The notes below the pieces were generated by a model, which worked only from the letters and a program-made list of their open reading frames with translations, was not told where the DNA came from and did no database searches. 64,000 nt of DNA from Pseudogulbenkiania sp. MAI-1 (GTDB taxonomy: Bacteria > Pseudomonadota > Gammaproteobacteria > Burkholderiales > Chromobacteriaceae). Made by a program: the position numbers and the translations under genes. The stretch is taken from NCBI RefSeq assembly GCF_000527175.1, contig NZ_AZUR01000001.1, positions 3,187,001-3,251,000 on the forward strand. The letters are read 5' to 3'. This document shows positions 23,701-31,572 of this stretch, one piece after another. The first letter of the stretch is position 1. Every line of letters begins with the position of its first letter.

Positions 23701-23729
23701 ACTATACGCCCCGCCCCCACCCTCGTCAA
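23701..23729 (-). promoter_or_regulatory. rrn operon sigma70 promoter
   Basis: On the minus strand TTGACG, 17 bases, TATAGT, followed by a GC-rich discriminator (TCGCCTCC), as expected for a growth-rate and ppGpp controlled rrn promoter. A/T tracts just upstream (AAATTT, AAAAAA) could be an UP element. About 170 bases separate it from mature 16S. Confidence 0.85.
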
Positions 23730-23810
23730 CGCTTTTTTGCGGGAAATTTGCAGAAAGTTGGCACACCACACGCAAACCATTGATCTAAAAGGAAAGTCTA
23801 TCCCAGACGC

Positions 23811-23838
23811 AACAAGGGTTGGCCGAAGCCAACCCTTG
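23811..23838. terminator. Hairpin downstream of rnr
   Basis: ACAAGGGTTGGC and GCCAACCCTTGT form a 12-base-pair stem with a four-base loop, 32 bases past the rnr stop. There is no clear T tract on either strand, so it may act mainly as a 3' mRNA barrier. Confidence 0.6.
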
Positions 23839-23869
23839 TATCTGCTTGGAAAGCGCCATCCAACCTGGT

Positions 23870-26095
23870 TCAACTGACCTTGCGCTTCTTCTTGCTTGCC
23901 GGCTTGCTCTCGCTCTCGGCCTGCAATTCGGTCTCCGGCGCCAGGACAAAATCGATACGGCTGCTTTCCAGGTCGGCCCGCACGACCTTGACCGCCAGGC
24001 GCCCGCCCAACTGGTAACGCACCCCGCTCTTCTCGCCGACGATGGCCTGGATGTCCTTGCGGTAGTGGAAGTAGTCCTTACCCAGTTCGGAGATGTGCAG
24101 CAGGCCTTCAACGTAAATGCCGTCGAGCAACACAAAGACGCCGAAACTGGTGACGGCACTGATCTCCCCGACGAACACCTCGCCGATCTTGTCGCGCATG
24201 TAGTAGGTCTTGAGCCAGGCTTCGACGTCGCGGCTGGCCTCGTCGGCTCGGCGCTCGGTCATGGAGCAGTGCTCACCCAGTTGCTCCCACTTGCCCGCCT
24301 TATAGTGATGCCCAGCAAGGACCGCCTTGATGGAGCGATGCACCACGAGGTCGGGATAGCGGCGGATCGGGGAGGTGAAATGGGTATAAGCCTCGTACGC
24401 CAGCCCGAAGTGGCCGATATTGTCCGGGCTGTAGATGGCCTGCTGCATGGAGCGCAGCAGCATGGTCTGCAGCACCGGCGCATCGGGGCGGCCATGGATT
24501 TGCTCTGCCAGCTTGGCGTAATCCTTTGCGGTCGGCGTTGCGCCGCCTCCCAGCGCCAGCCCGACCAGCTTGAGATAGGCTTGCAGGTTTTCCAGTTTTT
24601 CCGGTGTCGGCCCCTCGTGCACGCGGTACAAGCAGGGGTGTTCGTGCTTGAGCAGGAAATCGGCGGAGCACACGTTAGCCGCCAGCATGCACTCTTCGAT
24701 CAGGCGGTGGGCATCGTTGCGCACCACCGGCACGATCTTGTCGATCTTGCCGTCCTCGTTGAACACCATCTGTGTTTCGGTGCTGTCGAATTCGATGGCG
24801 CCGCGCTGTTCGCGCGCTGCCAACAGAACTTTGAACAACTCATATAGGGTTTGCAGCTTGGGCAGCAGTGGATGATCGGAGCCGTGCTGTAGCCAGTCCC
24901 ATACGATGTTGTAGGTGAGGCGAGCCTTGGATTGCATCACCGCTGGGTAGAAGCGGTACTGCTTGACCTCGCCCTTGGCGCTGATCTGCATATCGCAGAC
25001 CATGCAGAGCCGCTCGACGTCGGGGTTGAGCGAACAGATACCGTTGGAGAGCGCTTCCGGCAGCATCGGGATGACGCGGCGCGGGAAGTAGACCGAGGTA
25101 CCGCGCTCCAGTGCATCCTGGTCCAAGGCGTCGCCCGGCTTGACGTAATGGCTGACGTCGGCAATCGCCACCACCAGTCGGTAGCCCTTGCCGACACGCT
25201 CGGCAAAAACGGCATCGTCGAAGTCGCGGGCGGTTTCGCTGTCGATGGTCACCAGCGGCAGCTCGCGCAGGTCTTCCCGGCCCTTGAGGTCGGACTTGCG
25301 TACTTTCTTCGGCGTGGCCTGCGCTTGCTCGACGGCGGCGTCGGAGAATACGTGCGGCAGATCATGCTGGCGCAGCGCAATCTCGATTTCCATGCCGGGG
25401 TCGGCGTAGTTGCCGAGGATTTCCACGACCCGGCCGATCGGCTGGCGATAGCTGTCCGGCTGCGACAAGAGTTCGACGATCACCACCTGGCCATGCTGCG
25501 CCCCGCCCTCACCGCCCGGTTCGATCAAGATGTCCTGATTGATGCGCTTGTCTTCGGCCACCACCAGCCACACGCCGCGCGACAGGTAAATGCGCCCCAC
25601 CAGTTTCTGTACCGCGCGCTCCAGCACTTCGACGATGCGTCCTTCGTTACGGCCGCGCTTGTCGGTGCCGGTGATGCTGACCATCACCCGGTCGCCGTGC
25701 AGCACCTTATGCATCTCGCGCTCGGAGAGGAAGATGTCCTCGACGCCCGGCTCTTCGGGGATGGCGAATCCGTAACCGTCACGGTGGCCGGAGACCTTGC
25801 AGCGGATCAGCTCGAGCTTGTCGGCAACGCAGATGGCGCCTTTGCGGTTGATGATGATCTCGCCGGAACGCTCCATGGCCTGCAAGCGGCGTTCGAAGTA
25901 GCGAAGTTCGTCCTTCTTGATGTCGAGCATCTGGGCGAGTTCGTCCGGCCACAGGGGCACGCCCTGCTCGGTAAGCAGTTGGATGACGAACTCCCGGCTC
26001 GGTAAGGGATTGTCATACTTGAGTTTTTCCCGCTCCAGGTGCGGGTCCTGCAAACGCAGGGAGGTGTTTTTCTGTTTTTTTTGCTTCGAAGGCAT
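23870..26095 (-). CDS. rnr: Ribonuclease R (3'-5' exoribonuclease)
   Basis: Degrades structured RNA processively, important in rRNA quality control and cold or stationary-phase RNA turnover. From the chosen ATG it has 741 residues. Cold-shock domains lie near 75-215, the RNB catalytic domain near 245-575 (TIDSETARDFDDAVFAE, with catalytic Asp residues, and YAHFTSPIRRYPDL-like YTHFTSPIRRYPDL), an S1 domain near 630-710 and a short Lys-rich tail. The frame is open to 26200, but that would run into the tRNA-Leu gene. Two starts fit: ATG at 26095, and TTG two codons earlier at 26101, better spaced from AAGGAG. The start overlaps the -35 of the divergent tRNA-Leu promoter. Confidence 0.93.
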   Translation of the reverse strand: MPSKQKKQKNTSLRLQDPHLEREKLKYDNPLPSREFVIQLLTEQGVPLWPDELAQMLDIKKDELRYFERRLQAMERSGEIIINRKGAICVADKLELIRCKVSGHRDGYGFAIPEEPGVEDIFLSEREMHKVLHGDRVMVSITGTDKRGRNEGRIVEVLERAVQKLVGRIYLSRGVWLVVAEDKRINQDILIEPGGEGGAQHGQVVIVELLSQPDSYRQPIGRVVEILGNYADPGMEIEIALRQHDLPHVFSDAAVEQAQATPKKVRKSDLKGREDLRELPLVTIDSETARDFDDAVFAERVGKGYRLVVAIADVSHYVKPGDALDQDALERGTSVYFPRRVIPMLPEALSNGICSLNPDVERLCMVCDMQISAKGEVKQYRFYPAVMQSKARLTYNIVWDWLQHGSDHPLLPKLQTLYELFKVLLAAREQRGAIEFDSTETQMVFNEDGKIDKIVPVVRNDAHRLIEECMLAANVCSADFLLKHEHPCLYRVHEGPTPEKLENLQAYLKLVGLALGGGATPTAKDYAKLAEQIHGRPDAPVLQTMLLRSMQQAIYSPDNIGHFGLAYEAYTHFTSPIRRYPDLVVHRSIKAVLAGHHYKAGKWEQLGEHCSMTERRADEASRDVEAWLKTYYMRDKIGEVFVGEISAVTSFGVFVLLDGIYVEGLLHISELGKDYFHYRKDIQAIVGEKSGVRYQLGGRLAVKVVRADLESSRIDFVLAPETELQAESESKPASKKKRKVS

Positions 26096-26122
26096 TGACA
26101 ATTTCTGGGGGCTCCTTATAAT
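26095..26122 (+). promoter_or_regulatory. Consensus sigma70 promoter of the tRNA-Leu genes
   Basis: TTGACA (26095-26100), 16 bases, TATAAT (26117-26122): both boxes are perfect consensus. The tRNA starts 50 bases after the -10. The -35 box overlaps the rnr start region on the other strand. Confidence 0.85.
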
Positions 26123-26172
26123 TCGCATCTCATCGCAGCACTGCTGTGGCGCAGATGATACAGCAAAGCGAT

Positions 26173-26259
26173 GCCCAGGTGGCGGAATTGGTAGACGCAC
26201 TAGGTTCAGGTCCTAGCGGTGGCAACACTGTGGAAGTTCGAGTCTTCTCCTGGGCACCA
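26173..26259 (+). tRNA. tRNA-Leu (anticodon CAG), copy 1
   Basis: 87 bases with encoded CCA and the long variable arm of class II tRNAs. GCCCAGG pairs with CCTGGGC; anticodon stem CTAGG/CCTAG with loop TTCAGGT. Reads the CTG codon, dominant in GC-rich genomes. Confidence 0.97.
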
Positions 26260-26319
26260 CGGAATCATTTAAGATTGGCTTAATCATAGCCGGTCTGCAG
26301 TTACAATTTAAAGTTTTAT

Positions 26320-26406
26320 GCCCAGGTGGCGGAATTGGTAGACGCACTAGGTTCAGGTCCTAGCGGTGGCAACACTGTGGAAGTTCGAGTCTTCTCCTGG
26401 GCACCA
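26320..26406 (+). tRNA. tRNA-Leu (anticodon CAG), copy 2
   Basis: Identical to copy 1 over all 87 bases, 60 bases downstream. No good promoter is seen between the copies (TTGGCT and TACAAT are 21 bases apart), so the two are probably cotranscribed. Confidence 0.97.
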
Positions 26407-26410
26407 GTAC

Positions 26411-26443
26411 AAAAGCCGTTGAGTTCAACTCAACGGCTTTTTG
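26411..26443 (+). terminator. Terminator of the tRNA-Leu pair
   Basis: AAAGCCGTTGAG and CTCAACGGCTTT form a 12-base-pair stem followed by TTTTTGC, starting five bases after the second tRNA. Confidence 0.9.
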
Positions 26444-26739
26444 CTTTCGAGGCGTCCCTCGGGATGCCTCTCTCCCCACAGCGGCACCATGAACCACCCC
26501 TGGAACCGTTCCTATGGTGACTGGACGGGCATGTCGCCTTCCAGTGCCGCAGCCGACACTTGCCAAGCAGCCCCCTCTTTCCGGTCTTCGAATCGCCCCA
26601 TATAAGCAGATGCTGAATCACTCCTTTTGCAGCCAGTTTGGGTACTACGCAATCAATCATAGCCCCAACGAAGTTTACTGGCACAAACCCTCGCAAAAAT
26701 GCCGATTTCAACGTACTTGTTTCCCTAATTTTCTATTGC
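26444..26739. other. Gap between the tRNA-Leu pair and the first long leader
   Basis: No gene is supported. A GAGGC/GCCTC hairpin lies at about 26449-26470. Base composition falls towards its end, marking the start of the AT-richer accessory island. No integrase, insertion sequence or repeat of the tRNA 3' end was noticed. Confidence 0.4.
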
Positions 26740-27030
26740 TATATTTTAAAGGTTTTGTTGTTTGTCTTGTTGATAAATACTAGCATAGTAAAGAAGGATT
26801 TCCACGATGATGCCGAAAGGAGGGAAAGATCAAAGAAGTTAAATCCCAAGGAGGAATGAGTGCCGAGAACTTCAATCCTCTGGATTGTAGTCCGGCATTT
26901 TTGCTTGATGATTCTGCACCTGAATAACAAGGAAGAGTGATAGAACATCCCAGCGAAATATGGCACGAGAAAGGAATCTTGCGTGCGATTCCTGTGGAAA
27001 CGCTGTCTTCGATCAATCAAAGACAGCAGG
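26740..27030 (+). promoter_or_regulatory. Long conserved leader, copy A (upstream of a 42-codon frame)
   Basis: Aligned with leaders B and C of the large exported-protein genes. Shared parts are: an ATATTTTAAA box (26741-26750); ATACTAGCAT (with B); an AGGAGG-type box near 26850; a hairpin CTGGA/TCCGG near 26880-26895 that has CCGGG/CCCGG in B; TGATGATTCTGCACC (with B); and GGAATC - eight-base loop TTGCGTGC - GATTCC at 26973-26992. A second stem, GCTGTCTT/AAGACAGC, precedes the ATG at 27031. Box-to-hairpin distance is 232 bases, nearly the same as in B and C. Function unknown; the pattern suggests a folded regulatory mRNA leader. Confidence 0.6.
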
Positions 27031-27159
27031 ATGTGTTTTGCCGATTTTTCAATGGCTTTCCTGAAAAGCATGGCAAACCATTCCGCATTGATGTTTAGTG
27101 CCAGCTTGCCGCTGCATCAGCTCCTTGGAGCCATGCGGGAGAGCAAGCGAGGCGAATAG
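27031..27159 (+). CDS. Short reading frame directly behind leader A, possibly a gene remnant
   Basis: A 42-codon frame whose ATG sits 58 bases after the start of the conserved hairpin, matching the 61 bases in leaders B and C. The product would begin MCFADFSMAFLK and end KRGE. It has no clear signal peptide, no recognisable domain and no good Shine-Dalgarno. It could be a small protein, but it looks more like the decayed 5' end of a former exported-protein gene whose leader remains. Confidence 0.25.
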   Translation: MCFADFSMAFLKSMANHSALMFSASLPLHQLLGAMRESKRGE

Positions 27160-27244
27160 CCATGCCCGTCACGGCGCCCCTGCTGAATGAGGCTGCGGGT
27201 TTGTGACGAGTGATGAATTGGGAAGATCCGGAGGAAAATCGAGA

Positions 27245-27337
27245 TAGACGAGGGGTTACCTATCCTAAGGAAAGGGGAATTCGTGCTCCCTTAACAACTA
27301 AGGGTAAACGCTTTTCTTTACCAAGAAGAGGTGAACC
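27245..27337 (+). promoter_or_regulatory. Leader of the small exported-protein gene, copy D
   Basis: A shorter, diverged form of the same element. GGAAAGGGGAAT at 27269-27280 is placed 62 bases before the ATG as in B and C, and GGGA - loop ATTCGTGC - TCCC keeps the loop (consensus WTKCGTGC) on a different stem. Further stems follow: CCCTTA/TAAGGG, GGTAAA/TTTACC, and an alternative TTTACC/GGTGAA that would cover the GAGGTGA Shine-Dalgarno. The AT-rich box is not seen at the expected distance. Confidence 0.45.
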
Positions 27338-27742
27338 ATGTCTAAGCTTAATACCCCATTAATCCGGTCACTCATGCTATGTACTGGTCTTGCACTGGGG
27401 GCATCCCCAGCTATCGCAGGCAAGGTGACCACGAATATCGATTGGCCGGCAACGTTGAGTTTGGATTTTTCCGGCAGCTGCAGCAATAGTCCGGGTCCGT
27501 GGATTACCTTAGGGCCGGGTGTGCTTACTCTACATGATGTACCCGTGACAGTACGCTTTGATGGCGGCGGGGAGCATGATGAGGATGTCGTCAAGAATGT
27601 CGATTTCTCCCTGGAAATCAAGGATGCAATCAAGCTCCCCAAACAGGGATCGCAACCTGACGGCGTTACCGGAAACCCCTACGTTTCCATCCTCCTGAAC
27701 GGCAAGACGATTTTTGGCCCCGTACGCTGCAACAAGCTGTGA
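27338..27742 (+). CDS. Small exported protein of unknown function
   Basis: 134 residues with a signal peptide cut at about residue 28 (ASPAIAG). The mature part of about 106 residues is rich in Gly, Pro, Asp and beta-prone stretches (ITLGPGVLTLHDVPVTVRFDGGG). It carries two Cys, near its start and near its end, that could join in a disulfide. No family is recognised. It is the first intact gene of the secreted-protein island, has the hairpin leader seen before the larger exported proteins, and ends in its own terminator. Base composition is lower in GC than the housekeeping genes. Confidence 0.75.
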   Translation: MSKLNTPLIRSLMLCTGLALGASPAIAGKVTTNIDWPATLSLDFSGSCSNSPGPWITLGPGVLTLHDVPVTVRFDGGGEHDEDVVKNVDFSLEIKDAIKLPKQGSQPDGVTGNPYVSILLNGKTIFGPVRCNKL

Positions 27743-27787
27743 CGAGCCAACGTTGACACCGAACCAAACCGCAGAGCACTAGTCTCC

Positions 27788-27820
27788 GGCGGCCCTTCCA
27801 TGTGGTGGGGCCGCCTTCTT
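27788..27820 (+). terminator. Terminator of the small exported-protein gene
   Basis: GGCGGCCC and GGGCCGCC pair around a 12-base loop and are followed by TTCTTC, about 45 bases past the stop. Confidence 0.7.
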
Positions 27821-27912
27821 CACAAACTCCCCCTGGAAAATTGCCATCGGCAACCCCTTGCCGCCCACTCATTGCTTTCGTCTATTCAAAACAAAAAAGC
27901 CAGTCAGTCCGC

Positions 27913-27941
27913 TTAGCACATTCTAAACTCACGTCTATAAT
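27913..27941 (+). promoter_or_regulatory. Candidate sigma70 promoter of gspA-gspB
   Basis: TTAGCA (27913-27918), 17 bases, TATAAT (27936-27941), 45 bases before the gspA ATG. Confidence 0.6.
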
Positions 27942-27985
27942 TTTTTTAAGCAGTCATCGAGTACAACGCCATTATAGGCAGCACC

Positions 27986-29644
27986 ATGTACACGAACCAC
28001 TATGGTTTGGCCGATCTGCCTTTTTCGATCGCGCCGGATCCCCGCTATCTCTTCATGAGCCAGCGGCACCGCGAAGCGCTCGCCCACCTGATGTACGGCA
28101 TCAGCGGGGACGGGGGCTTCGTGCTCCTGACCGGCGAGATCGGCACCGGCAAGACCACCATTTGCCGCTGCTTTCTGCAGCAATTGCCGGACAACTGCGA
28201 CGTCGCCTTCATTTTCAACCCGAAGCTGAACGTGCTCGAGCTGCTGTCGACGATCTGCGAAGAGCTCCATATCCCCTACCCCCAGGACAGCGCCAGCAAC
28301 AAGGCGCTGACCGACCGCATCAACGACCACCTGCTGGCCGCCCATGCCCAGGGGCGCACGACGATCCTCATCATCGACGAGGCGCAGAATCTGGACAGCG
28401 AGGTACTGGAGCAGGTCAGGCTGCTGACCAACCTGGAAACCAACCAGCGCAAGCTGCTGCACATCATCCTGCTGGGGCAGCCGGAGCTGCGGGACAAGCT
28501 GGCCCGCCCCGAGTTGCAGCAGCTTTCGCAACGGATCATCGCCCGCTATCACCTCGGGCCGTTGCAGCCGCAGGAAATCGCCGCCTACATCCATCACCGT
28601 CTCGATGTCGCCGGGGGCAGCCGGACCTTGTTTCCAGCGTCCGTCATCCGCTTGCTGTTCCGCCTCAGCGACGGCATTCCGCGCAAGCTGAACATCCTGT
28701 GCGACCGCGCCCTGCTGGGTGCCTACGTGCAAGGGAAAGGCGAGGTGGACCGCGACATCCTGCGCCAGGCCGCCAAGGAGGTGTATGGCCAGAACACGCC
28801 CCAGCCGTGGCAAAAGCTGGTGGTGGGGCTGGGGGCCCTGCTCAGCGCCACGGCCCTGGCCACCGCCTTGCTCTACTACGCCGAACCGTTCGGCCGTACC
28901 CCAAGTGCGCTGGCCAAGCCGGCAGGCTCGAAACCGGCCTTGGTCAGCGGCAAGACAATGGTCGAAACGCCCACGCCATCTGGGCAACGGGGCACGCCGG
29001 AGCAGTTGTCGACCCTCGTAGCCAAGGGTACGGAGCGCGACGCCCAGAAACTGGCCTACCAGGCCCTGCTGGCGCTCTGGAAGATTCCGGCCCAGGCCGA
29101 TGGCGAGCCGAGCGCCTGTCTGCAGGCGGCAGCGTTCGGTCTGCTCTGCCTGAGCGAGTCTGGCGAGCTGGAGCAGTTGCGCCGCCTCGATCGGCCGGCG
29201 GTGCTTCAGGTGCGCCTGCCGAATGGCGGCGTCAGCCATGTCCTCCTGAGCGCTTTGCAGGGCGAGCAAGCCACCATCGGGCAGGGAAAGCATACCCAGA
29301 TCATCGGCGTGAGGATGCTGAGTCAGGCCTGGACGGGACGCTACACCCTGCTGTGGAAGCCCCCTCCCAACTATCGCGAGCCGCTGGCCCGCGGCAGCCG
29401 AGGGCCGCTGGTGGCCTGGCTGCACCACCAGCTTGGCCCGCGCCAGGAGCAACACCCCGGCCCGGCAAAAGAATGGCTGTTTGACGGCGCCCTGGAAGAA
29501 CGGGTGATGCGTTTTCAGCGCAGCGATGGCTTGCCGGCAGACGGCATCGTCGGGCCGCACACGCTGATCCGGCTGACCCGGGCCAGCGATGCGTCCTCCC
29601 CCCGACTGGCCGGCACGATCATGACCACGGCCACCAAGGAGTAG
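27986..29644 (+). CDS. gspA: GspA/ExeA-like AAA ATPase with peptidoglycan-binding domain
   Basis: Inner-membrane ATPase that, with GspB, helps insert or assemble the type II secretion secretin through the peptidoglycan in Aeromonas. It has 552 residues. The N-terminal AAA domain (about 1-265) shows Walker A GEIGTGKTT near residue 50 and Walker B ILIIDEAQNL near 130. One membrane span follows at about 275-297. The periplasmic part ends in a peptidoglycan-binding fold (about 470-540, WLFDGALEERVMRFQRSDGLPADGIVGPHTL shown by its key G, F and DG residues). It is followed two bases later by gspB. MshM-type ATPases share the first domain but lack this C-terminal part. Confidence 0.88.
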   Translation: MYTNHYGLADLPFSIAPDPRYLFMSQRHREALAHLMYGISGDGGFVLLTGEIGTGKTTICRCFLQQLPDNCDVAFIFNPKLNVLELLSTICEELHIPYPQDSASNKALTDRINDHLLAAHAQGRTTILIIDEAQNLDSEVLEQVRLLTNLETNQRKLLHIILLGQPELRDKLARPELQQLSQRIIARYHLGPLQPQEIAAYIHHRLDVAGGSRTLFPASVIRLLFRLSDGIPRKLNILCDRALLGAYVQGKGEVDRDILRQAAKEVYGQNTPQPWQKLVVGLGALLSATALATALLYYAEPFGRTPSALAKPAGSKPALVSGKTMVETPTPSGQRGTPEQLSTLVAKGTERDAQKLAYQALLALWKIPAQADGEPSACLQAAAFGLLCLSESGELEQLRRLDRPAVLQVRLPNGGVSHVLLSALQGEQATIGQGKHTQIIGVRMLSQAWTGRYTLLWKPPPNYREPLARGSRGPLVAWLHHQLGPRQEQHPGPAKEWLFDGALEERVMRFQRSDGLPADGIVGPHTLIRLTRASDASSPRLAGTIMTTATKE

Positions 29645-29646
29645 CC

Positions 29647-30435
29647 ATGTCATATATCCTCGACGCCTTGCTCAAAGCGGATCAGGAGCGTCAGCGCAAT
29701 GCGACGCCGACGCTCAACTCCGTGCATGCCCCCTATGTCGCAGAACCATCCGGCCCACGCAGGCGCTGGCTCTACCCCGTGCTGCTGACGCTCCTGGGCG
29801 GCGGACTGCTGGTGAGCGGCCTGCTGCTCGGCATACGGCCGGCGGCCTCGGCACCGGAACGCTCGGCTCAAGCCCAAGCGGCCACGCCCAGCCCGGCTGC
29901 TCCGGCAAAACACCTGGAAAAAGTAACCGCTTCTCCACAGGTGGAACCGCCCCGCCTGAACGCTCCCTTGTCTGCCGCTGTCGCCCCCCTCCACACTCCG
30001 ACTCCCCCGGCGACAGCGCAGACCGCTCCTCCCCCCGCCACCGTGGCCACGATGACACGGGACAAAACGCCTTCCCACGAACGGCGCATGGCGTCGCCCG
30101 CCGCCCCGACGGCCCCCGCCCCCTCGGCGGAGACGGACGCTGTGGCGTCGGTCCCTCTGCCAGCCGAGGCCACACCAGCGGTTACGCTGAAACGCAGCAA
30201 CCGCATCCTCGACCTCGGCGAGCTCCCTCCGGAGCTGCGCAAGGAAGTGGAGGAGAACGTGATCGTCTCCGGCTCCTCATTCTCCGCGGACAACAACGAG
30301 CGCATGGCCATCATCAATGACCGGGCGCGGCGCGCGGGCGATGAGGTCGCCACCGGCATGAAACTGGAAACCATCTTGCCAGATGGTATCGTCTTGAATT
30401 ACAAGGGGTATCGTTTCCGTACCGGCATGTATTGA
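29647..30435 (+). CDS. gspB: GspB-like secretion accessory protein
   Basis: Partner of GspA in secretin assembly, 262 residues. It opens MSYILDALLKADQERQR, the conserved GspB start, has one membrane span near 38-60, and then a Pro/Ala-rich periplasmic linker of about 120 residues. The C-terminal domain (about 185-262) carries the family pattern: LGELPPELRKEV, a serine-rich beta strand, ERMAIINDR, and a closing VLNYKGYRFRTGMY. The start codon lies two bases after the gspA stop, so the two are coupled. Transglycosylase and exported-protein genes follow. Confidence 0.88.
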   Translation: MSYILDALLKADQERQRNATPTLNSVHAPYVAEPSGPRRRWLYPVLLTLLGGGLLVSGLLLGIRPAASAPERSAQAQAATPSPAAPAKHLEKVTASPQVEPPRLNAPLSAAVAPLHTPTPPATAQTAPPPATVATMTRDKTPSHERRMASPAAPTAPAPSAETDAVASVPLPAEATPAVTLKRSNRILDLGELPPELRKEVEENVIVSGSSFSADNNERMAIINDRARRAGDEVATGMKLETILPDGIVLNYKGYRFRTGMY

Positions 30436-30543
30436 GCGCTATCCCGCGCGGCCACGGTGCCTACCGGGATAGGCCCTGCAACTAGCCTGAACGCGAGACC
30501 CGCCATGGCGGTCTACCTTTATAGAAGTGGCAGAGAGATAACC

Positions 30544-31206
30544 ATGAAGACCAACCTTACCCTGCCGGGGCGGCTCACCGTCCGCGTAGCCATCCTGCTT
30601 TTGATGCTCCCGTGGGCTCAATCGGTCCGGGCCGACATCTACGCTTTCAAGGACTCCGACGGCACCCTGCACTTCAGCAACATCCCTCAGGACAAACGCT
30701 ACACCTTGCTGATGCGCACCCCCAAGGAGCCACTCGCCGGCGAGACCGCTGCCGCGGACAGTTCCGCACCGGCCAGCGAACGGCGAGGGCCGGCCATCGA
30801 CCCGCAACTGCGCGCCCAGCTGAACGGCCTGATCGAAGAAACCGCGCGGAGCTTGAATATGGACCCCGCACTGTTGCACGCCGTCATCGCCGTCGAATCG
30901 GGCTACAATCCGCGCGCCGTCTCACCCAAGGGGGCCATGGGCCTGATGCAGCTGATGCCGGCCACGGCAAAACGCTACGGTGTGACCGACCCCTACGACC
31001 CGGCACAAAACATCCGCGCCGGCGCGCAGTACCTGCGCGACCTGATGGGCCGTTTCGACAACGACCTCAAGCTGACGCTGGCGGCCTATAACGCTGGCGA
31101 ACTGGCCGTCGCCCGCCATGGCAACACCATTCCACCATATAAGGAGACGCTGAATTATGTTCCTCGCGTCATGAGCGGTTACGCCCGCAATCAACAGCAA
31201 CCCTGA
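30544..31206 (+). CDS. Exported lytic transglycosylase (DUF4124-SLT)
   Basis: Cleaves peptidoglycan glycan strands, probably making room for an envelope-spanning machine. It has 220 residues, with a signal peptide ending SVRA. A short DUF4124-like segment follows (DIYAFKDSDGTLHFSN), then the SLT domain (about 100-215). The catalytic Glu lies in HAVIAVESGYNPRAVSPKGAMGLMQL, and AYNAGELAV is also conserved. The frame is open 29 codons upstream, but the ATG at 30544 follows AGAGAG and begins the signal peptide. Position after gspAB suggests cooperation with the secretion apparatus. Confidence 0.9.
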   Translation: MKTNLTLPGRLTVRVAILLLMLPWAQSVRADIYAFKDSDGTLHFSNIPQDKRYTLLMRTPKEPLAGETAAADSSAPASERRGPAIDPQLRAQLNGLIEETARSLNMDPALLHAVIAVESGYNPRAVSPKGAMGLMQLMPATAKRYGVTDPYDPAQNIRAGAQYLRDLMGRFDNDLKLTLAAYNAGELAVARHGNTIPPYKETLNYVPRVMSGYARNQQQP

Positions 31207-31278
31207 CGCCCCTTCCACACCCTACCATCTCCGGAAAATGCCAGCTGGAGCAGCATTACACCCCATTATTGCCATCAC
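31207..31278. other. Short gap before leader B
   Basis: Contains no gene. GC content drops sharply here towards the AT-rich box. Together with leader B it makes up the 366 bases between the transglycosylase and the 619-residue protein. Confidence 0.4.
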
Positions 31279-31572
31279 TATATTTTAAATATTATTTTGA
31301 ATTACTTGTCAGCGAATACTAGCATGAAGCATGTGAAATTCCGCCATCACAGAGGGAGGAGGTAACGATTCGACCGTACTGATGTCGCTCTGGAAGAGTG
31401 CCATGATCACCAACCCGCCGGGCTGCGTCCCGGTGTTTCGCTTGATGATTCTGCACCCGAATAAAAATTAATAGCGATAGGTCATCCTGGCGGAACATTT
31501 CGCGGGAAAGGGGAATCATGCGTGCGATTCCTTGGCAGGAACCGCCTTTGAGTCATTCAGAGGAGGTGTGAC
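31279..31572 (+). promoter_or_regulatory. Long conserved leader, copy B
   Basis: Begins at the TATATTTTAAAT box (31279) and ends at the ATG 294 bases later. It has ATACTAGCAT, GGAGGAGG (31355 region), a CCGGG/CCCGG hairpin (31417-31432), TGATGATTCTGCACC, and GGAATC-ATGCGTGC-GATTCC (31512-31531). After that, ACCGCCTTTGA (31541-31551) can pair with TCAGAGGAGGT (31557-31567) and hide the Shine-Dalgarno, while GGC-AGGAACC-GCC is a competing fold. A 29-codon frame (31382-31471) crosses the middle, but it is poorly shared with copy C. Regulation of translation by folding is inferred. Confidence 0.6.

Noticed and set aside
26275..26307. A separate promoter (TTGGCT, TACAAT) for the second tRNA-Leu.
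   Set aside because: The spacer is 21 bases, too long for sigma70.
26173..26406. tRNA-Leu pair as the attachment site of an integrated island.
   Set aside because: No integrase gene, and no further copy of the tRNA 3' end was found downstream; the second copy is a full identical tRNA.
26852..26940. Short leader-peptide frames in leader A, and one of 29 codons in leader B (31382-31471).
   Set aside because: The frames and start codons are not kept across copies A, B and C; the conserved parts fit hairpins better than coding sequence.
26969..26985. Sigma54-type site (TGGCAC...TTGC) in leader A.
   Set aside because: The GG to GC distance is wrong for a -24/-12 promoter.
27067..27090. GGCAAACCATTCC resembles the start of a c-di-GMP-I (GEMM) riboswitch.
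   Set aside because: The downstream conserved parts (CGAAAG-type loop, GGACGCAAAGCC and the receptor helix) are absent.
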